This document shows positions 32,383 through 41,179 of a stretch of 64,000 nucleotides of DNA, one piece after another. Source of the stretch: Pseudomonas graminis (GTDB taxonomy: Bacteria; Pseudomonadota; Gammaproteobacteria; Pseudomonadales; Pseudomonadaceae); the NCBI RefSeq assembly GCF_004364335.1, contig NZ_SOCR01000008.1:124001-188000 (forward strand), read 5' to 3'. Numbering within the stretch: position 1 is the first letter of the stretch; each line of letters begins with the position of its first letter. The translations under genes were made by a program, and so were the position numbers. A model generated the notes under the pieces. That model had not been told where the DNA came from, ran no database searches, and was given only the letters and a program-made list of their open reading frames with translations.

Positions 32383-33447
32383 TCAGTTCACTTTGGCGTT
32401 CAGCTCGCCTTTGGCATAACGCTCGAACATCTTCTCCAGGGAGATCGGCTTGATCTTGGAGGCGTTGCCAGCGGTGCCGAATGCTTCGTAACGAGCGATA
32501 CACACGTCGCGCATGGCCGATACGGTTTTCGCCAGGTATTTACGCGGGTCGAACTCGCTCGGGTTTTTCGCCATGAACTCGCGGATAGCACCCGTCGAGG
32601 CCAGACGCAGGTCGGTGTCGATGTTGACCTTGCGCACGCCGTGCTTGATGCCTTCAACGATTTCTTCGACCGGCACGCCGTACGTTTCTTTGATGTCGCC
32701 GCCGTACTGGTTGATGATTTTCAGCCATTCCTGCGGAACGGAAGAAGAACCGTGCATCACCAGGTGGGTGTTCGGGATGCGCTTGTGGATCTCTTTGATC
32801 CGCTCGATCGCCAGAATGTCGCCAGTAGGCGGCTTGGTGAACTTGTACGCGCCGTGGCTGGTGCCGATGGCGATGGCCAGTGCGTCGACCTGGGTTCTTT
32901 TAACGAAATCGGCGGCTTCTTCCGGATCAGTCAGCATCTGACTGTGATCCAGCATGCCTTCTGCGCCGACGCCGTCTTCTTCGCCGGCCATGCCGGTTTC
33001 CAGCGAGCCCAGAACACCCAGCTCACCTTCAACCGAAACGCCGCAGGCGTGAGCCATGGCAACGGTTTCCTGAGTGACACGCACGTTGTAGTCGTAGTCC
33101 GCAGGGCTTTTGCCGTCTTCGCGCAGCGAACCGTCCATCATCACCGAGCTGAAGCCCAGCTGGATGGAACGTTGGCAGATCGCCGGGCTGGTGCCGTGGT
33201 CCTGGTGCATGACCACCGGGATGTGCGGGAATTCTTCGATTGCCGCCAGGATCAGGTGGCGCAGGAACGGGGCGCCCGCGTATTTGCGCGCACCGGCCGA
33301 AGCCTGAACGATCACCGGAGAATCGGTCTTGTCGGCCGCTTCCATAATGGCGCGCATTTGTTCCAGGTTGTTCACGTTGAATGCAGGGACGCCGTAACCG
33401 AATTCGGCTGCGTGGTCCAACATCTGGCGCATGCTGATAAGTGCCAT
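32383..33447 (-). CDS. fba: Class II fructose-1,6-bisphosphate aldolase
   Basis: Zinc-dependent aldolase of glycolysis/gluconeogenesis, 354 residues. GVPAFNVNNLEQMRAIMEAA near residue 20, the zinc ligand region VVMHQDHGTSP near residue 80 and VMHGSSSVPQEW near residue 235 are present, matching the subclass found with pgk/epd/tkt in pseudomonads. In these organisms it chiefly serves gluconeogenesis, since phosphofructokinase is lacking. Confidence 0.97.
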   Translation of the reverse strand: MALISMRQMLDHAAEFGYGVPAFNVNNLEQMRAIMEAADKTDSPVIVQASAGARKYAGAPFLRHLILAAIEEFPHIPVVMHQDHGTSPAICQRSIQLGFSSVMMDGSLREDGKSPADYDYNVRVTQETVAMAHACGVSVEGELGVLGSLETGMAGEEDGVGAEGMLDHSQMLTDPEEAADFVKRTQVDALAIAIGTSHGAYKFTKPPTGDILAIERIKEIHKRIPNTHLVMHGSSSVPQEWLKIINQYGGDIKETYGVPVEEIVEGIKHGVRKVNIDTDLRLASTGAIREFMAKNPSEFDPRKYLAKTVSAMRDVCIARYEAFGTAGNASKIKPISLEKMFERYAKGELNAKVN

Positions 33448-33567
33448 TGTCTGTCTCTCTCCCGGTGGGGTCGTTAATCGTGCGTGCCGTATTGGCGGCT
33501 ATTCAAATTATAGGGGCGGATTGCTCGAACGCCGCCCGGTGCTGCCTCGCTCGAACTGCTCGGCCCT

Positions 33568-33891
33568 TTACGGCGCCTTGCAGCCACGACCGATCAAATC
33601 GTTGGTAGCGTCCCAGTAGACCAGGCCTTCGCTGCCTTTGTTGTCGAACGCCAGCACGCCGTTACTGTAGAGCGCGCCGGAAGCTCCGGGCGATGCTTGC
33701 AGACGGAATACTTGCTCGCTCTGATTGAGGCGTACATCAACCTCCTTCTTTGCGGCGTCGGCGTACTTCCAGAAAATCTCGGCTTTGCTGTCACAGACCC
33801 AGTGGGTCCACGGGGCTGCCGGTTCCGAAGCCTTCATGCTGGCGCAACCGCTCAGCAGCATCAGTGTCGCAAGGGCTAACAAGCCTTTCAT
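33568..33891 (-). CDS. MliC-family lipoprotein (c-type lysozyme inhibitor-like)
   Basis: A 107-residue lipoprotein with signal peptide and lipobox LSGC (Cys16). The mature part has the MliC pattern: a cysteine in WVCDSKAEIFWKY, SNGVLAFDNKGSEGLVYW, and a terminal cysteine that could pair with the first. MliC proteins are membrane-anchored in the periplasm and protect peptidoglycan from host lysozyme. It lies between fba and pgk and is not obviously related to them. Confidence 0.82.
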   Translation of the reverse strand: MKGLLALATLMLLSGCASMKASEPAAPWTHWVCDSKAEIFWKYADAAKKEVDVRLNQSEQVFRLQASPGASGALYSNGVLAFDNKGSEGLVYWDATNDLIGRGCKAP

Positions 33892-34001
33892 TACTACTCC
33901 TGAATCCCCTGCATCGCGTGACGGATGTCGATCATGGCAGGGGCAATGCTGTTCCTGTATTCCGGCGCACCGTCAACTGAAACTCAGTGGTCAACTGAAA
34001 A

Positions 34002-34229
34002 TCAGTGACAGGGGACTGGTCCCACGGCAGGCATGAATTCGTATTTTTCCCAGACTTCAGGCCCGCCACGCTTGTAAACGATCGGTAAGGTTTCCGCCTG
34101 CCAGCCCGCCTGATAGCAGCTGACCTGAAGCAATCCCGGCGCCGCGCTGGACGCCGTTTCCGCTTCAGGCTTGCTCGCGCAGCCGACCAGCAAACCCGCC
34201 ATGATCAACAGCGGTAATGGCTTGACCAT
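34002..34229 (-). CDS. Small hypothetical lipoprotein, 75 residues
   Basis: The signal peptide ends in the lipobox LLVGC (MVKPLPLLIMAGLLVGCASK). ATG 34229 is chosen over an in-frame GTG at 34244 because GGGGAG is well spaced before it. The mature region has two further cysteines that could form a disulfide. No family recognised. It follows pgk's upstream neighbour in the same direction and may be read through from pgk's promoter. Confidence 0.72.
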   Translation of the reverse strand: MVKPLPLLIMAGLLVGCASKPEAETASSAAPGLLQVSCYQAGWQAETLPIVYKRGGPEVWEKYEFMPAVGPVPCH

Positions 34230-34253
34230 TTCACTCCCCTTCACCTTGGCCGG

Positions 34254-35417
34254 TCAGGCCTTGGCGCGTTGTTCCAGAACTTCCACGGCAGGCAGAACCT
34301 TGCCCTCGACAAACTCGAGGAACGCACCACCGCCTGTAGAGATGTAGGAGATCTTGTCGCCTACACCATATTTGTCGATGGCGGCCAAGGTGTCGCCCCC
34401 GCCAGCGATGGAAAACGCAGAACTCTCCGCGATTGCGTGAGCCAGCGTCTTGGTGCCTTCGCCGAACTGATCGAACTCAAATACGCCGACCGGGCCGTTC
34501 CAGAGAATAGTCTTGGAAGATTTCAGCAGTTCGGCGAAGTGCGCAGCGGTCTGCGGACCGATGTCGAGGATCATGTCGTCCTCGGCCACATCGGCGATCA
34601 GCTTGACGGTGGCTTCGGCATCGGCGGCGAATTGCTTGGCAACCACCACGTCCACCGGCAACGGCACGCTGACCTTGGCGGCGATGGCTTTGGCGGTCTC
34701 AAGCAGGTCCGGCTCGTACAAGGATTTGCCTACCGGATGACCTGCCGCAGCGAGGAAGGTATTGGCAATACCACCGCCAACAATCAGCTGATTGCACTTC
34801 TCGCTGAGGCTGTTAAGCACGTCCAGCTTGGTGGAAACCTTGGAGCCGGCAACAATGGCCGCCATTGGCTGGGCCGGATTGCCGAGGGCCTTGCCCAACG
34901 CGTCCAGCTCTGCCGCCAGCAAAGGACCAGCGGCAGCGACTTTGGCGAACTTGGCCACGCCGTGGGTCGAGCCTTCGGCACGGTGGGCCGTGCCGAAAGC
35001 GTCCATCACGAACACATCACACAAAGCGGCGTACTTTTGCGCCAGCTCGTCAGCGTTCTTCTTTTCGCCCTTGTTGAAGCGCACGTTCTCGAACAACACG
35101 ATGTCGCCGGCTTTCACGTCGACACCGTCCAGGTATTCCGCAACCAGCGGCACTTCACGCCCGAGCGCCTTGCTCAGGTAGTCAGCGACTGGCTTGAGGC
35201 TGTTTTCGGCGGAAAACTCACCCTCGGTGGGACGCCCCAGGTGCGAGCAGACCATGACCGCTGCGCCTTTCTCCAGCGCCAGTTTGATGGTTGGCAGCGA
35301 CGCGAGAATGCGTGCATCGCTGGTCACCACGCCGTCTTTGACCGGAACGTTGAGGTCTTCGCGGATCAGTACGCGCTTACCTTGCAGATCGAGGTCGGTC
35401 ATCTTCAACACGGTCAT
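34254..35417 (-). CDS. pgk: Phosphoglycerate kinase
   Basis: Glycolytic/gluconeogenic kinase interconverting 1,3-bisphosphoglycerate and 3-phosphoglycerate. It is 387 residues from ATG 35417 (MTVLKMTDLDLQGKRVLIRE). The family signature RVLIREDLNVPVKDG and the C-terminal nucleotide loop GGGDTLAAIDKYG with STGGGAFLEF are clear. It follows epd by 19 bp, giving the tkt-epd-pgk order. Confidence 0.97.
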   Translation of the reverse strand: MTVLKMTDLDLQGKRVLIREDLNVPVKDGVVTSDARILASLPTIKLALEKGAAVMVCSHLGRPTEGEFSAENSLKPVADYLSKALGREVPLVAEYLDGVDVKAGDIVLFENVRFNKGEKKNADELAQKYAALCDVFVMDAFGTAHRAEGSTHGVAKFAKVAAAGPLLAAELDALGKALGNPAQPMAAIVAGSKVSTKLDVLNSLSEKCNQLIVGGGIANTFLAAAGHPVGKSLYEPDLLETAKAIAAKVSVPLPVDVVVAKQFAADAEATVKLIADVAEDDMILDIGPQTAAHFAELLKSSKTILWNGPVGVFEFDQFGEGTKTLAHAIAESSAFSIAGGGDTLAAIDKYGVGDKISYISTGGGAFLEFVEGKVLPAVEVLEQRAKA

Positions 35418-35436
35418 GAGGCATTCCCTGTTTTTA

Positions 35437-36483
35437 CTATTGTTTATGGATGGTGTGCAGGTAGTGATCGGCGACGTCCAGCATGCGATTGGCAAAACCC
35501 CACTCGTTGTCGAACCAGGCCAGGATGTTCACCAGCCGAGGGCCCGAGACCCGCGTCTGGCTGGCATCAATGATGGCCGAGTGCGGATCGTGGTTGAAAT
35601 CGCAACTGGCATGCGGCAATTCGGTATACGCCAGCAGTCCCTTCAGGGGGCCGCAGGTAGCGGCCTCGCGCAGGAGACGGTTGACCTCGACGGCATCGGT
35701 ATCACGAGCGACCTGCAGCGTGATGTCCAGGCACGAGACGTTCACCGTCGGCACACGAACTGCTTTGGCCTGAATTCGGCCGGCAAGTTCCGGAAGCAGC
35801 CGTTCGATGCCCCGCGCCAGACCAGTGGACACCGGGATGATCGACTGAAAGGCCGAGCGGGTACGGCGCAGGTCTTCATGGTGATAGGCGTCGATCACCG
35901 GTTGATCGTTCATCGCCGAGTGAATCGTGGTGATGGTCACGTACTCGAGACCCAACTCGCGGTTCAGCAGGTCGAGCAACGGTACGCTGCAATTGGTGGT
36001 GCACGACGCGGCAGATAGCAGCCGCTCGTCGCCCGTCAGGGTTCCCTGATTGATGCCGTAGACGATGGTGGCGTCCACATCGGCTTCGCTGGCCATGGGC
36101 TGGGAGAACAGCACCCGCGGCGCGCGGGCCGCAAGAAAGCGCTCGCCATCTCCACGCGTGTTGTAGACGCCGGAGCATTCGAGCACCAGATCCACGTCGA
36201 GGGAGCCCCAGTCGATGCCCTCCGGCGTCGCGCTGCGAAACACTTTGATGACGTGATCGTTGATGTGCAGAAAATCGCCTTCGACCCGCACGTCGCCGGG
36301 AAACCGGCCATGGGTGGAGTCAAAGCGCGTGAGGTATTCGAGACTGGCCATGTCGGCCAGATCGTTGATTGCCACTACGTCAAAGCCAGCCTTCGACCCT
36401 CGCTCGCACAGCGCGCGCAGCACGCAGCGGCCGATGCGACCGTAACCATTGAGGGCGACTTTATAAGGGCGTGGCTGAGGCAT
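35437..36483 (-). CDS. epd: D-erythrose-4-phosphate dehydrogenase
   Basis: GAPDH-like enzyme oxidising erythrose 4-phosphate to 4-phosphoerythronate for pyridoxal phosphate synthesis. It is 348 residues from ATG 36483 (MPQPRPYKVALNGYGRIGRC). Rossmann motif NGYGRIGR, catalytic cysteine in SAASCTTNCSVPLLDLL near residue 160, and NEWGFANRMLD at the end. Position between tkt and pgk and sequence type favour Epd over GapA. An in-frame ATG at 36504 with AGG upstream is a possible alternative start lying next to a REP element. Confidence 0.9.
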   Translation of the reverse strand: MPQPRPYKVALNGYGRIGRCVLRALCERGSKAGFDVVAINDLADMASLEYLTRFDSTHGRFPGDVRVEGDFLHINDHVIKVFRSATPEGIDWGSLDVDLVLECSGVYNTRGDGERFLAARAPRVLFSQPMASEADVDATIVYGINQGTLTGDERLLSAASCTTNCSVPLLDLLNRELGLEYVTITTIHSAMNDQPVIDAYHHEDLRRTRSAFQSIIPVSTGLARGIERLLPELAGRIQAKAVRVPTVNVSCLDITLQVARDTDAVEVNRLLREAATCGPLKGLLAYTELPHASCDFNHDPHSAIIDASQTRVSGPRLVNILAWFDNEWGFANRMLDVADHYLHTIHKQ

Positions 36484-36510
36484 GGGGTTCTCGCAGGCAT
36501 TCATCAGAAC

Positions 36511-36601
36511 CTGTAGGAGCGCGCTCGCCCGCGATTGCGACCTGTCAGCCCCTACTTCAGGCAACTGACAGAATGCATTCGCGGGCAAGCGCGCTCCTAC
36601 A
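36511..36601. repeat. Paired REP-like element (type A)
   Basis: CTGTAGGAGCGCGCTCGCCCG and its inverted copy around about 45 bp in the tkt-epd gap. Confidence 0.9.
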
Positions 36602-36618
36602 CGGCAACGCGGTGGTGC

Positions 36619-38616
36619 TTAGTCTTCCAGCAGCTCTTCAGCCGTGGAAAGAACGTTCTCCAGCGTGAAGCCGAACTCTTCGAACAGCAGGTTGGCAGGT
36701 GCCGACTCGCCGAAGGTGGTCATGCCGATCACGCGACCTTCCAGGCCCACGTATTTGTACCAGTAGTCGGCGTGAGCCGCTTCGATGGCAATGCGCGCGC
36801 TGACTTCCAGCGGCAGAACCGACTGCTTGTACTCGGCGCTCTGAGTTTCGAAAACGCTGGTGCACGGCATGGAAACCACACGCACATTCTTGCCGTCTGC
36901 GGTCAGCTTGTCGTATGCCTGAACCGCCAGGCCGACTTCGGACCCGGTGGCGATCAGGATCAGGTCCGGCTCACCGCTGCAGTCGCGCAGCACGTAACCG
37001 CCGCGGTTGATGTTCTCCAGCTGCTCGGCATCACGGGCCTGATGTTGCAGGTTCTGACGGGAGAAGATCAGCGCTGACGGGCCGTCATCACGTTCGATGG
37101 CGTGTTTCCAGGCGATGGCGGATTCAACGGCATCCGCCGGGCGCCAGCAGTCCAGGTTCGGCGTGGTGCGCAGACTGGTCAGTTGCTCGATCGGCTGGTG
37201 AGTCGGTCCGTCTTCACCCAGACCGATGGAATCGTGGGTGAACACATAGATGATGCGTTTCTTCATCAGCGAGGACATGCGCACGGCGTTGCGGGCGTAT
37301 TCCATGAAGATCAGGAAGGTCGCACCGTAGGGCACGAAACCGCCGTGCAGAGCGATACCGTTCATGATCGCGCCCATACCGAACTCACGAACACCGTAGT
37401 GCAGGTAATTGCCGGTGGCGTCTTCGCCGGTGATGCTGCGGCAGCCTTTCCAGATGGTCAGGTTGGAACCTGCCAGGTCAGCGGAACCGCCGAGGAATTC
37501 AGGCAGCAGCGGACCGAAAGCGCTCAAGGCGTTCTGGCTGGCCTTGCGGCTGGCGATGGTTTCGCCCTTGGCGTTGACTTCAGCCACGTATGCGGCGGAT
37601 TTCTCGGCGAAGTCAGCAGGCAGTTCACCACTCATGCGGCGGATCAGCTCGTTGGCTTCAGTCGGGAAAGCAGCGGAGTAGGCAGCAAAACGCTGATCCC
37701 ATTCGGCTTCGACAGCCAGGCCTTTTTCCTTGCCATCCCACTCGCTGTAGATGTCGGCCGGGATTTCGAACGGGCCGTGGGTCCACTTCAGCGCGGCGCG
37801 TGTCAGGGCGATTTCATCAGTGCCCAGCGGAGCGCCGTGGCAGTCTTCCTTGCCCTGCTTGTTCGGCGAACCGAAACCGATGGTGGTCTTGCAGCAGATC
37901 AGCGTCGGCATGTCGCTCTTGTGAGCGGTGTCGATGGCGGTTTTGATCTCGTCGGCGTCATGGCCGTCGACGTTGCGGATGACCAGCCAGCCGTAGGATT
38001 CAAAACGTTTCGGGGTGTCGTCGGTGAACCAGCCTTCGACTTCGCCGTCGATGGAAATCCCGTTGTCATCGTAGAACGCGACCAGCTTGTTCAGGCGCAG
38101 GGTACCGGCCAGAGAAGCCACTTCGTGGGAGATGCCTTCCATCATGCAGCCATCACCCATGAACACGTAGGTGTGGTGGTCGACGATGTTGTGGCCTGGG
38201 CGGTTGAACTGGGCAGCGAGTGTCTTCTCGGCAACCGCGAAACCGACGGCATTGGCGAAACCCTGACCCAGTGGGCCGGTGGTGGTTTCAACGCCCGGGG
38301 TGTAGCCGTATTCCGGGTGGCCCGGCGTGCGGCTGTGCAGCTGACGGAAGTTTTTCAGGTCTTCGATGGACAGGTCGTAACCGGTCAGGTGCAGCAGCGA
38401 GTAGATCAGCATCGAGCCGTGGCCGTTGGACAGGATGAACCGGTCGCGGTCAGCAAACATGGGATTGGCCGGGTTGTGCTTCAGATAATCGCGCCAAAGG
38501 ACTTCAGCGATATCCGCCATGCCCATCGGGGCACCCGGATGGCCGCTATTGGCCTTTTGCACGGCATCCATGCTGAGGGCACGAATGGCATTGGCTCGCT
38601 CACGACGGCTTGGCAT
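36619..38616 (-). CDS. tkt: Transketolase
   Basis: Thiamine-diphosphate enzyme of the non-oxidative pentose phosphate pathway, 665 residues from ATG 38616 with AGGAG. Typical motifs: SGHPGAPMGMADIAEVLW near residue 27, GPLGQGFANAVGFA near residue 115, GDGCMMEGISHE (ThDP/Mg) near residue 155, and THDSIGLGEDGPTHQPIEQL near residue 470. It heads the tkt-epd-pgk set and is divergent from the sahR-like gene. Confidence 0.97.
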   Translation of the reverse strand: MPSRRERANAIRALSMDAVQKANSGHPGAPMGMADIAEVLWRDYLKHNPANPMFADRDRFILSNGHGSMLIYSLLHLTGYDLSIEDLKNFRQLHSRTPGHPEYGYTPGVETTTGPLGQGFANAVGFAVAEKTLAAQFNRPGHNIVDHHTYVFMGDGCMMEGISHEVASLAGTLRLNKLVAFYDDNGISIDGEVEGWFTDDTPKRFESYGWLVIRNVDGHDADEIKTAIDTAHKSDMPTLICCKTTIGFGSPNKQGKEDCHGAPLGTDEIALTRAALKWTHGPFEIPADIYSEWDGKEKGLAVEAEWDQRFAAYSAAFPTEANELIRRMSGELPADFAEKSAAYVAEVNAKGETIASRKASQNALSAFGPLLPEFLGGSADLAGSNLTIWKGCRSITGEDATGNYLHYGVREFGMGAIMNGIALHGGFVPYGATFLIFMEYARNAVRMSSLMKKRIIYVFTHDSIGLGEDGPTHQPIEQLTSLRTTPNLDCWRPADAVESAIAWKHAIERDDGPSALIFSRQNLQHQARDAEQLENINRGGYVLRDCSGEPDLILIATGSEVGLAVQAYDKLTADGKNVRVVSMPCTSVFETQSAEYKQSVLPLEVSARIAIEAAHADYWYKYVGLEGRVIGMTTFGESAPANLLFEEFGFTLENVLSTAEELLED

Positions 38617-38810
38617 CGCTGATCTCCTGGGGCAGATAAAAGTGGGACCGGAAAAAGGCGGCCATTTTCCCTCAGGCACCCTCCGGGGGCAATGACAGAT
38701 CACACACCATCGTTGTTTTCCTCTGCCGCTGACGTGTTTTCGTACGCCACACCCAACGGGCGACGGCAAACGGCAGAATCACGGCGCCGGGGTGCCGCCA
38801 CCGATCGACC

Positions 38811-38832
38811 AATATCAAAACTTTTTGATATT
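38811..38832. promoter_or_regulatory. Perfect palindrome, probable SahR operator
   Basis: AATATCAAAA-CT-TTTTGATATT, two 10-bp arms with a 2-bp spacer, 42 bp before the start of the ArsR/methyltransferase gene and in the tkt-sahR divergent gap. A long AT-rich dyad is what ArsR-family dimers bind. Location suggests autoregulation and control of metK. Confidence 0.72.
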
Positions 38833-38874
38833 GCCCTTGCGACACGTCCGGTCGATAACTAGACTGCCTGCCTT

Positions 38875-39873
38875 ATGAATCTTCGCGTGCCTGCCATTAG
38901 CCATGATGAATGCGACGAGCTGGCTGCCCTGTGCAAAGCCGGCGGCGATCCCCTGCGGCTGAATGTCTTGCGCGCGCTTTCGAATGATTCCTTCGGCGTG
39001 CTGGAGCTGGCGCAGATTTTCGCCATGGGCCAGTCCGGCATGAGCCATCACCTCAAGGTCCTGGCCCAGGCCGATCTGGTGGCGACGCGGCGTGAAGGCA
39101 ACGCGATCTTTTATCGACGCGCCCTGCCCCACCCCGAACACACCGGCGGCAAGCTGCACGCGGCGATGCTGGAAGAAGCCGATAATCTGCGCCTGCCCGA
39201 TGATGTACAGACCCGGATCGGGATGGTGCATCGCCAGCGGGCCAACGCCAGTCAGGATTTCTTCGCACGCACTGCTGAAAAGTTTCGGGCCCAGCAGGAC
39301 CTGATCGCAGGACTGCCGCAATACCGCGACAGCCTGCTGTCGTTGCTGGACAAACTGAGCTTTCCCGCCAACGCCACGGCGATAGAAGTCGGGCCCGGGG
39401 ATGGCGGTTTTCTGCCGGATCTGGCGCGGCGTTTTCGCCACGTTACAGGGCTGGACAACAGCCCGGAGATGCTCGATCTGGCGCGCAAGATCTGCACGCA
39501 AAAGGCGCTGGTTAACGTCGAGCTGAAACTGGCCGATGCACTGACCAACGCTAATATCTCCGGCAACTGCGTGGTCTTGAATATGGTGTTGCACCATTTC
39601 GCCGCGCCCGCCGAAGCGCTCAAACAATTGGCCAACCTGTTGCAACCGGGCGGTAGCCTGCTGGTGACAGAGTTGTGCAACCATGACCAGAGCTGGGCCA
39701 AGGAGGCCTGTGGCGATCTCTGGTTAGGCTTCGAACAGGAAGATCTGGCCCGTTGGGCCATCGCTGCGGGGCTGGTCCCCGGGGAAAGCCTGTACATAGG
39801 CTTACGTAATGGTTTCCAGATCCAGGTCCGCCACTTTCAGCGACCGGCTGGCAACACTCACCATCGGTACTAA
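38875..39873 (+). CDS. ArsR-family regulator fused to SAM-methyltransferase domain, SahR-like
   Basis: A 332-residue fusion. The N-terminal ArsR winged helix (residues about 10-95) has DPLRLNVLRALSNDSFGVLE and QSGMSHHLKVLAQADLVATR. The C-terminal class I methyltransferase domain has AIEVGPGDGGFLPDLARRF near residue 172 and VLNMVLHHFAAPAEALKQL near residue 235. No ArsR-type metal cysteine pair is apparent. It lies 17 bp ahead of metK and close to ahcY-metF, matching SahR, a regulator of the methionine cycle that responds to S-adenosylhomocysteine. The methyltransferase fold probably forms the ligand pocket rather than an enzyme (inference). Confidence 0.85.
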   Translation: MNLRVPAISHDECDELAALCKAGGDPLRLNVLRALSNDSFGVLELAQIFAMGQSGMSHHLKVLAQADLVATRREGNAIFYRRALPHPEHTGGKLHAAMLEEADNLRLPDDVQTRIGMVHRQRANASQDFFARTAEKFRAQQDLIAGLPQYRDSLLSLLDKLSFPANATAIEVGPGDGGFLPDLARRFRHVTGLDNSPEMLDLARKICTQKALVNVELKLADALTNANISGNCVVLNMVLHHFAAPAEALKQLANLLQPGGSLLVTELCNHDQSWAKEACGDLWLGFEQEDLARWAIAAGLVPGESLYIGLRNGFQIQVRHFQRPAGNTHHRY

Positions 39874-39890
39874 TCAGGAAAACCGTCGAG

Positions 39891-41081
39891 ATGAGCGAAT
39901 ACTCCCTTTTCACCTCCGAGTCCGTGTCTGAAGGACATCCGGACAAAATCGCCGACCAGATCTCCGATGCGGTGCTGGACGCCATCATTGCCCAGGACAA
40001 GCAGGCGCGAGTCGCCGTGGAAACCCTGGTCAAGACCGGTGTGGCCATTGTTGCCGGCGAAGTCACCACCAGCGCTTGGGTCGACCTGGAGCAGATCGTT
40101 CGTGACGTGATCTGCGAGATCGGCTACACCAGCTCCGACGTCGGTTTCGACGGTGCGACCTGCAGCGTGATGAACATCATCGGCAAGCAGTCCCCTGACA
40201 TCAACCAGGGTGTCGACCGCGCAAAACCTGAAGATCAGGGCGCTGGCGACCAAGGCCTGATGTTCGGCTACGCCAGCAACGAAACCGCCGAACTGATGCC
40301 CGCGCCGATCGCGTTCTCGCACCAGTTGGTGCACCGCCAGGCCGAAGCCCGTAAATCCGGCCTGCTGCCGTGGTTGCGCCCGGACGCGAAATCCCAGGTT
40401 ACTTGCCGCTATGAAAACGGCATCGTGGTCGGCATCGACGCGGTTGTTCTATCGACTCAGCACAACCCGGAAGTGTCCTACAAAGATCTGCGCGAAGGCG
40501 TGATGGAGCTGATCGTCAAGCACGTGTTGCCGGCCGAACTGCTGCACAAGGACACTCAGTTCCACATCAACCCGACGGGCCAGTTCATCATCGGCGGCCC
40601 GGTGGGCGACTGCGGTCTGACCGGGCGCAAGATCATCGTCGACAGCTACGGCGGCATGGCCCGTCACGGCGGCGGCGCGTTCTCCGGTAAAGATCCATCC
40701 AAGGTTGACCGCTCGGCTGCGTACGCTGGTCGTTACGTTGCCAAGAACATCGTCGCCGCCGGCCTGGCCGAGCGCTGCGAGATTCAGGTTTCCTACGCCA
40801 TCGGCGTTGCACAGCCGACGTCGATCTCGCTGAACACCTTCGGCACCGGCAAGATCAGCGACGACAAGATCGTCCAGCTGGTTCGCGAGCACTTCGACCT
40901 GCGCCCGTACGCGATCACCACCATGCTCGACCTGCTGCACCCGATGTACCAGGAAACCGCAGCCTACGGCCACTTCGGCCGCACGCCGCAAACCAAGACC
41001 GTGGGCGAAGACACGTTCACCACGTTCACCTGGGAAAAAACCGACCGCGCCGACGCCTTGCGCGCCGCGGCAGGTTTGTAA
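39891..41081 (+). CDS. metK: S-adenosylmethionine synthetase
   Basis: Makes SAM from methionine and ATP. It has 396 residues. SEYSLFTSESVSEGHPDKIA at the N-terminus, GAGDQGLMFGYASNE near residue 118 and the P-loop-like GGGAFSGKDPSKVDRSAAY near residue 260 are all standard. Cotranscribed with the SahR-like gene. The 3' end is partly duplicated about 0.9 kb downstream (metK remnant), and its terminator has a close copy at 45595. Confidence 0.98.
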   Translation: MSEYSLFTSESVSEGHPDKIADQISDAVLDAIIAQDKQARVAVETLVKTGVAIVAGEVTTSAWVDLEQIVRDVICEIGYTSSDVGFDGATCSVMNIIGKQSPDINQGVDRAKPEDQGAGDQGLMFGYASNETAELMPAPIAFSHQLVHRQAEARKSGLLPWLRPDAKSQVTCRYENGIVVGIDAVVLSTQHNPEVSYKDLREGVMELIVKHVLPAELLHKDTQFHINPTGQFIIGGPVGDCGLTGRKIIVDSYGGMARHGGGAFSGKDPSKVDRSAAYAGRYVAKNIVAAGLAERCEIQVSYAIGVAQPTSISLNTFGTGKISDDKIVQLVREHFDLRPYAITTMLDLLHPMYQETAAYGHFGRTPQTKTVGEDTFTTFTWEKTDRADALRAAAGL

Positions 41082-41122
41082 AAAGCGCTGGGCGCATCGC
41101 ACTTAGCAGCTCCCGGTAAAAG

Positions 41123-41158
41123 AAAGCCCCTGGCGATGTAAGTCGTCAGGGGCTTTTT
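41123..41158 (+). terminator. metK terminator
   Basis: AAAGCCCCTG, a 14-base loop GCGATGTAAGTCGT, then CAGGGGCTTT and TTTT. The loop sequence recurs exactly in the hairpin at 45595-45626. Confidence 0.9.
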
Positions 41159-41179
41159 TGCATTCGGCTGACGGAATGA

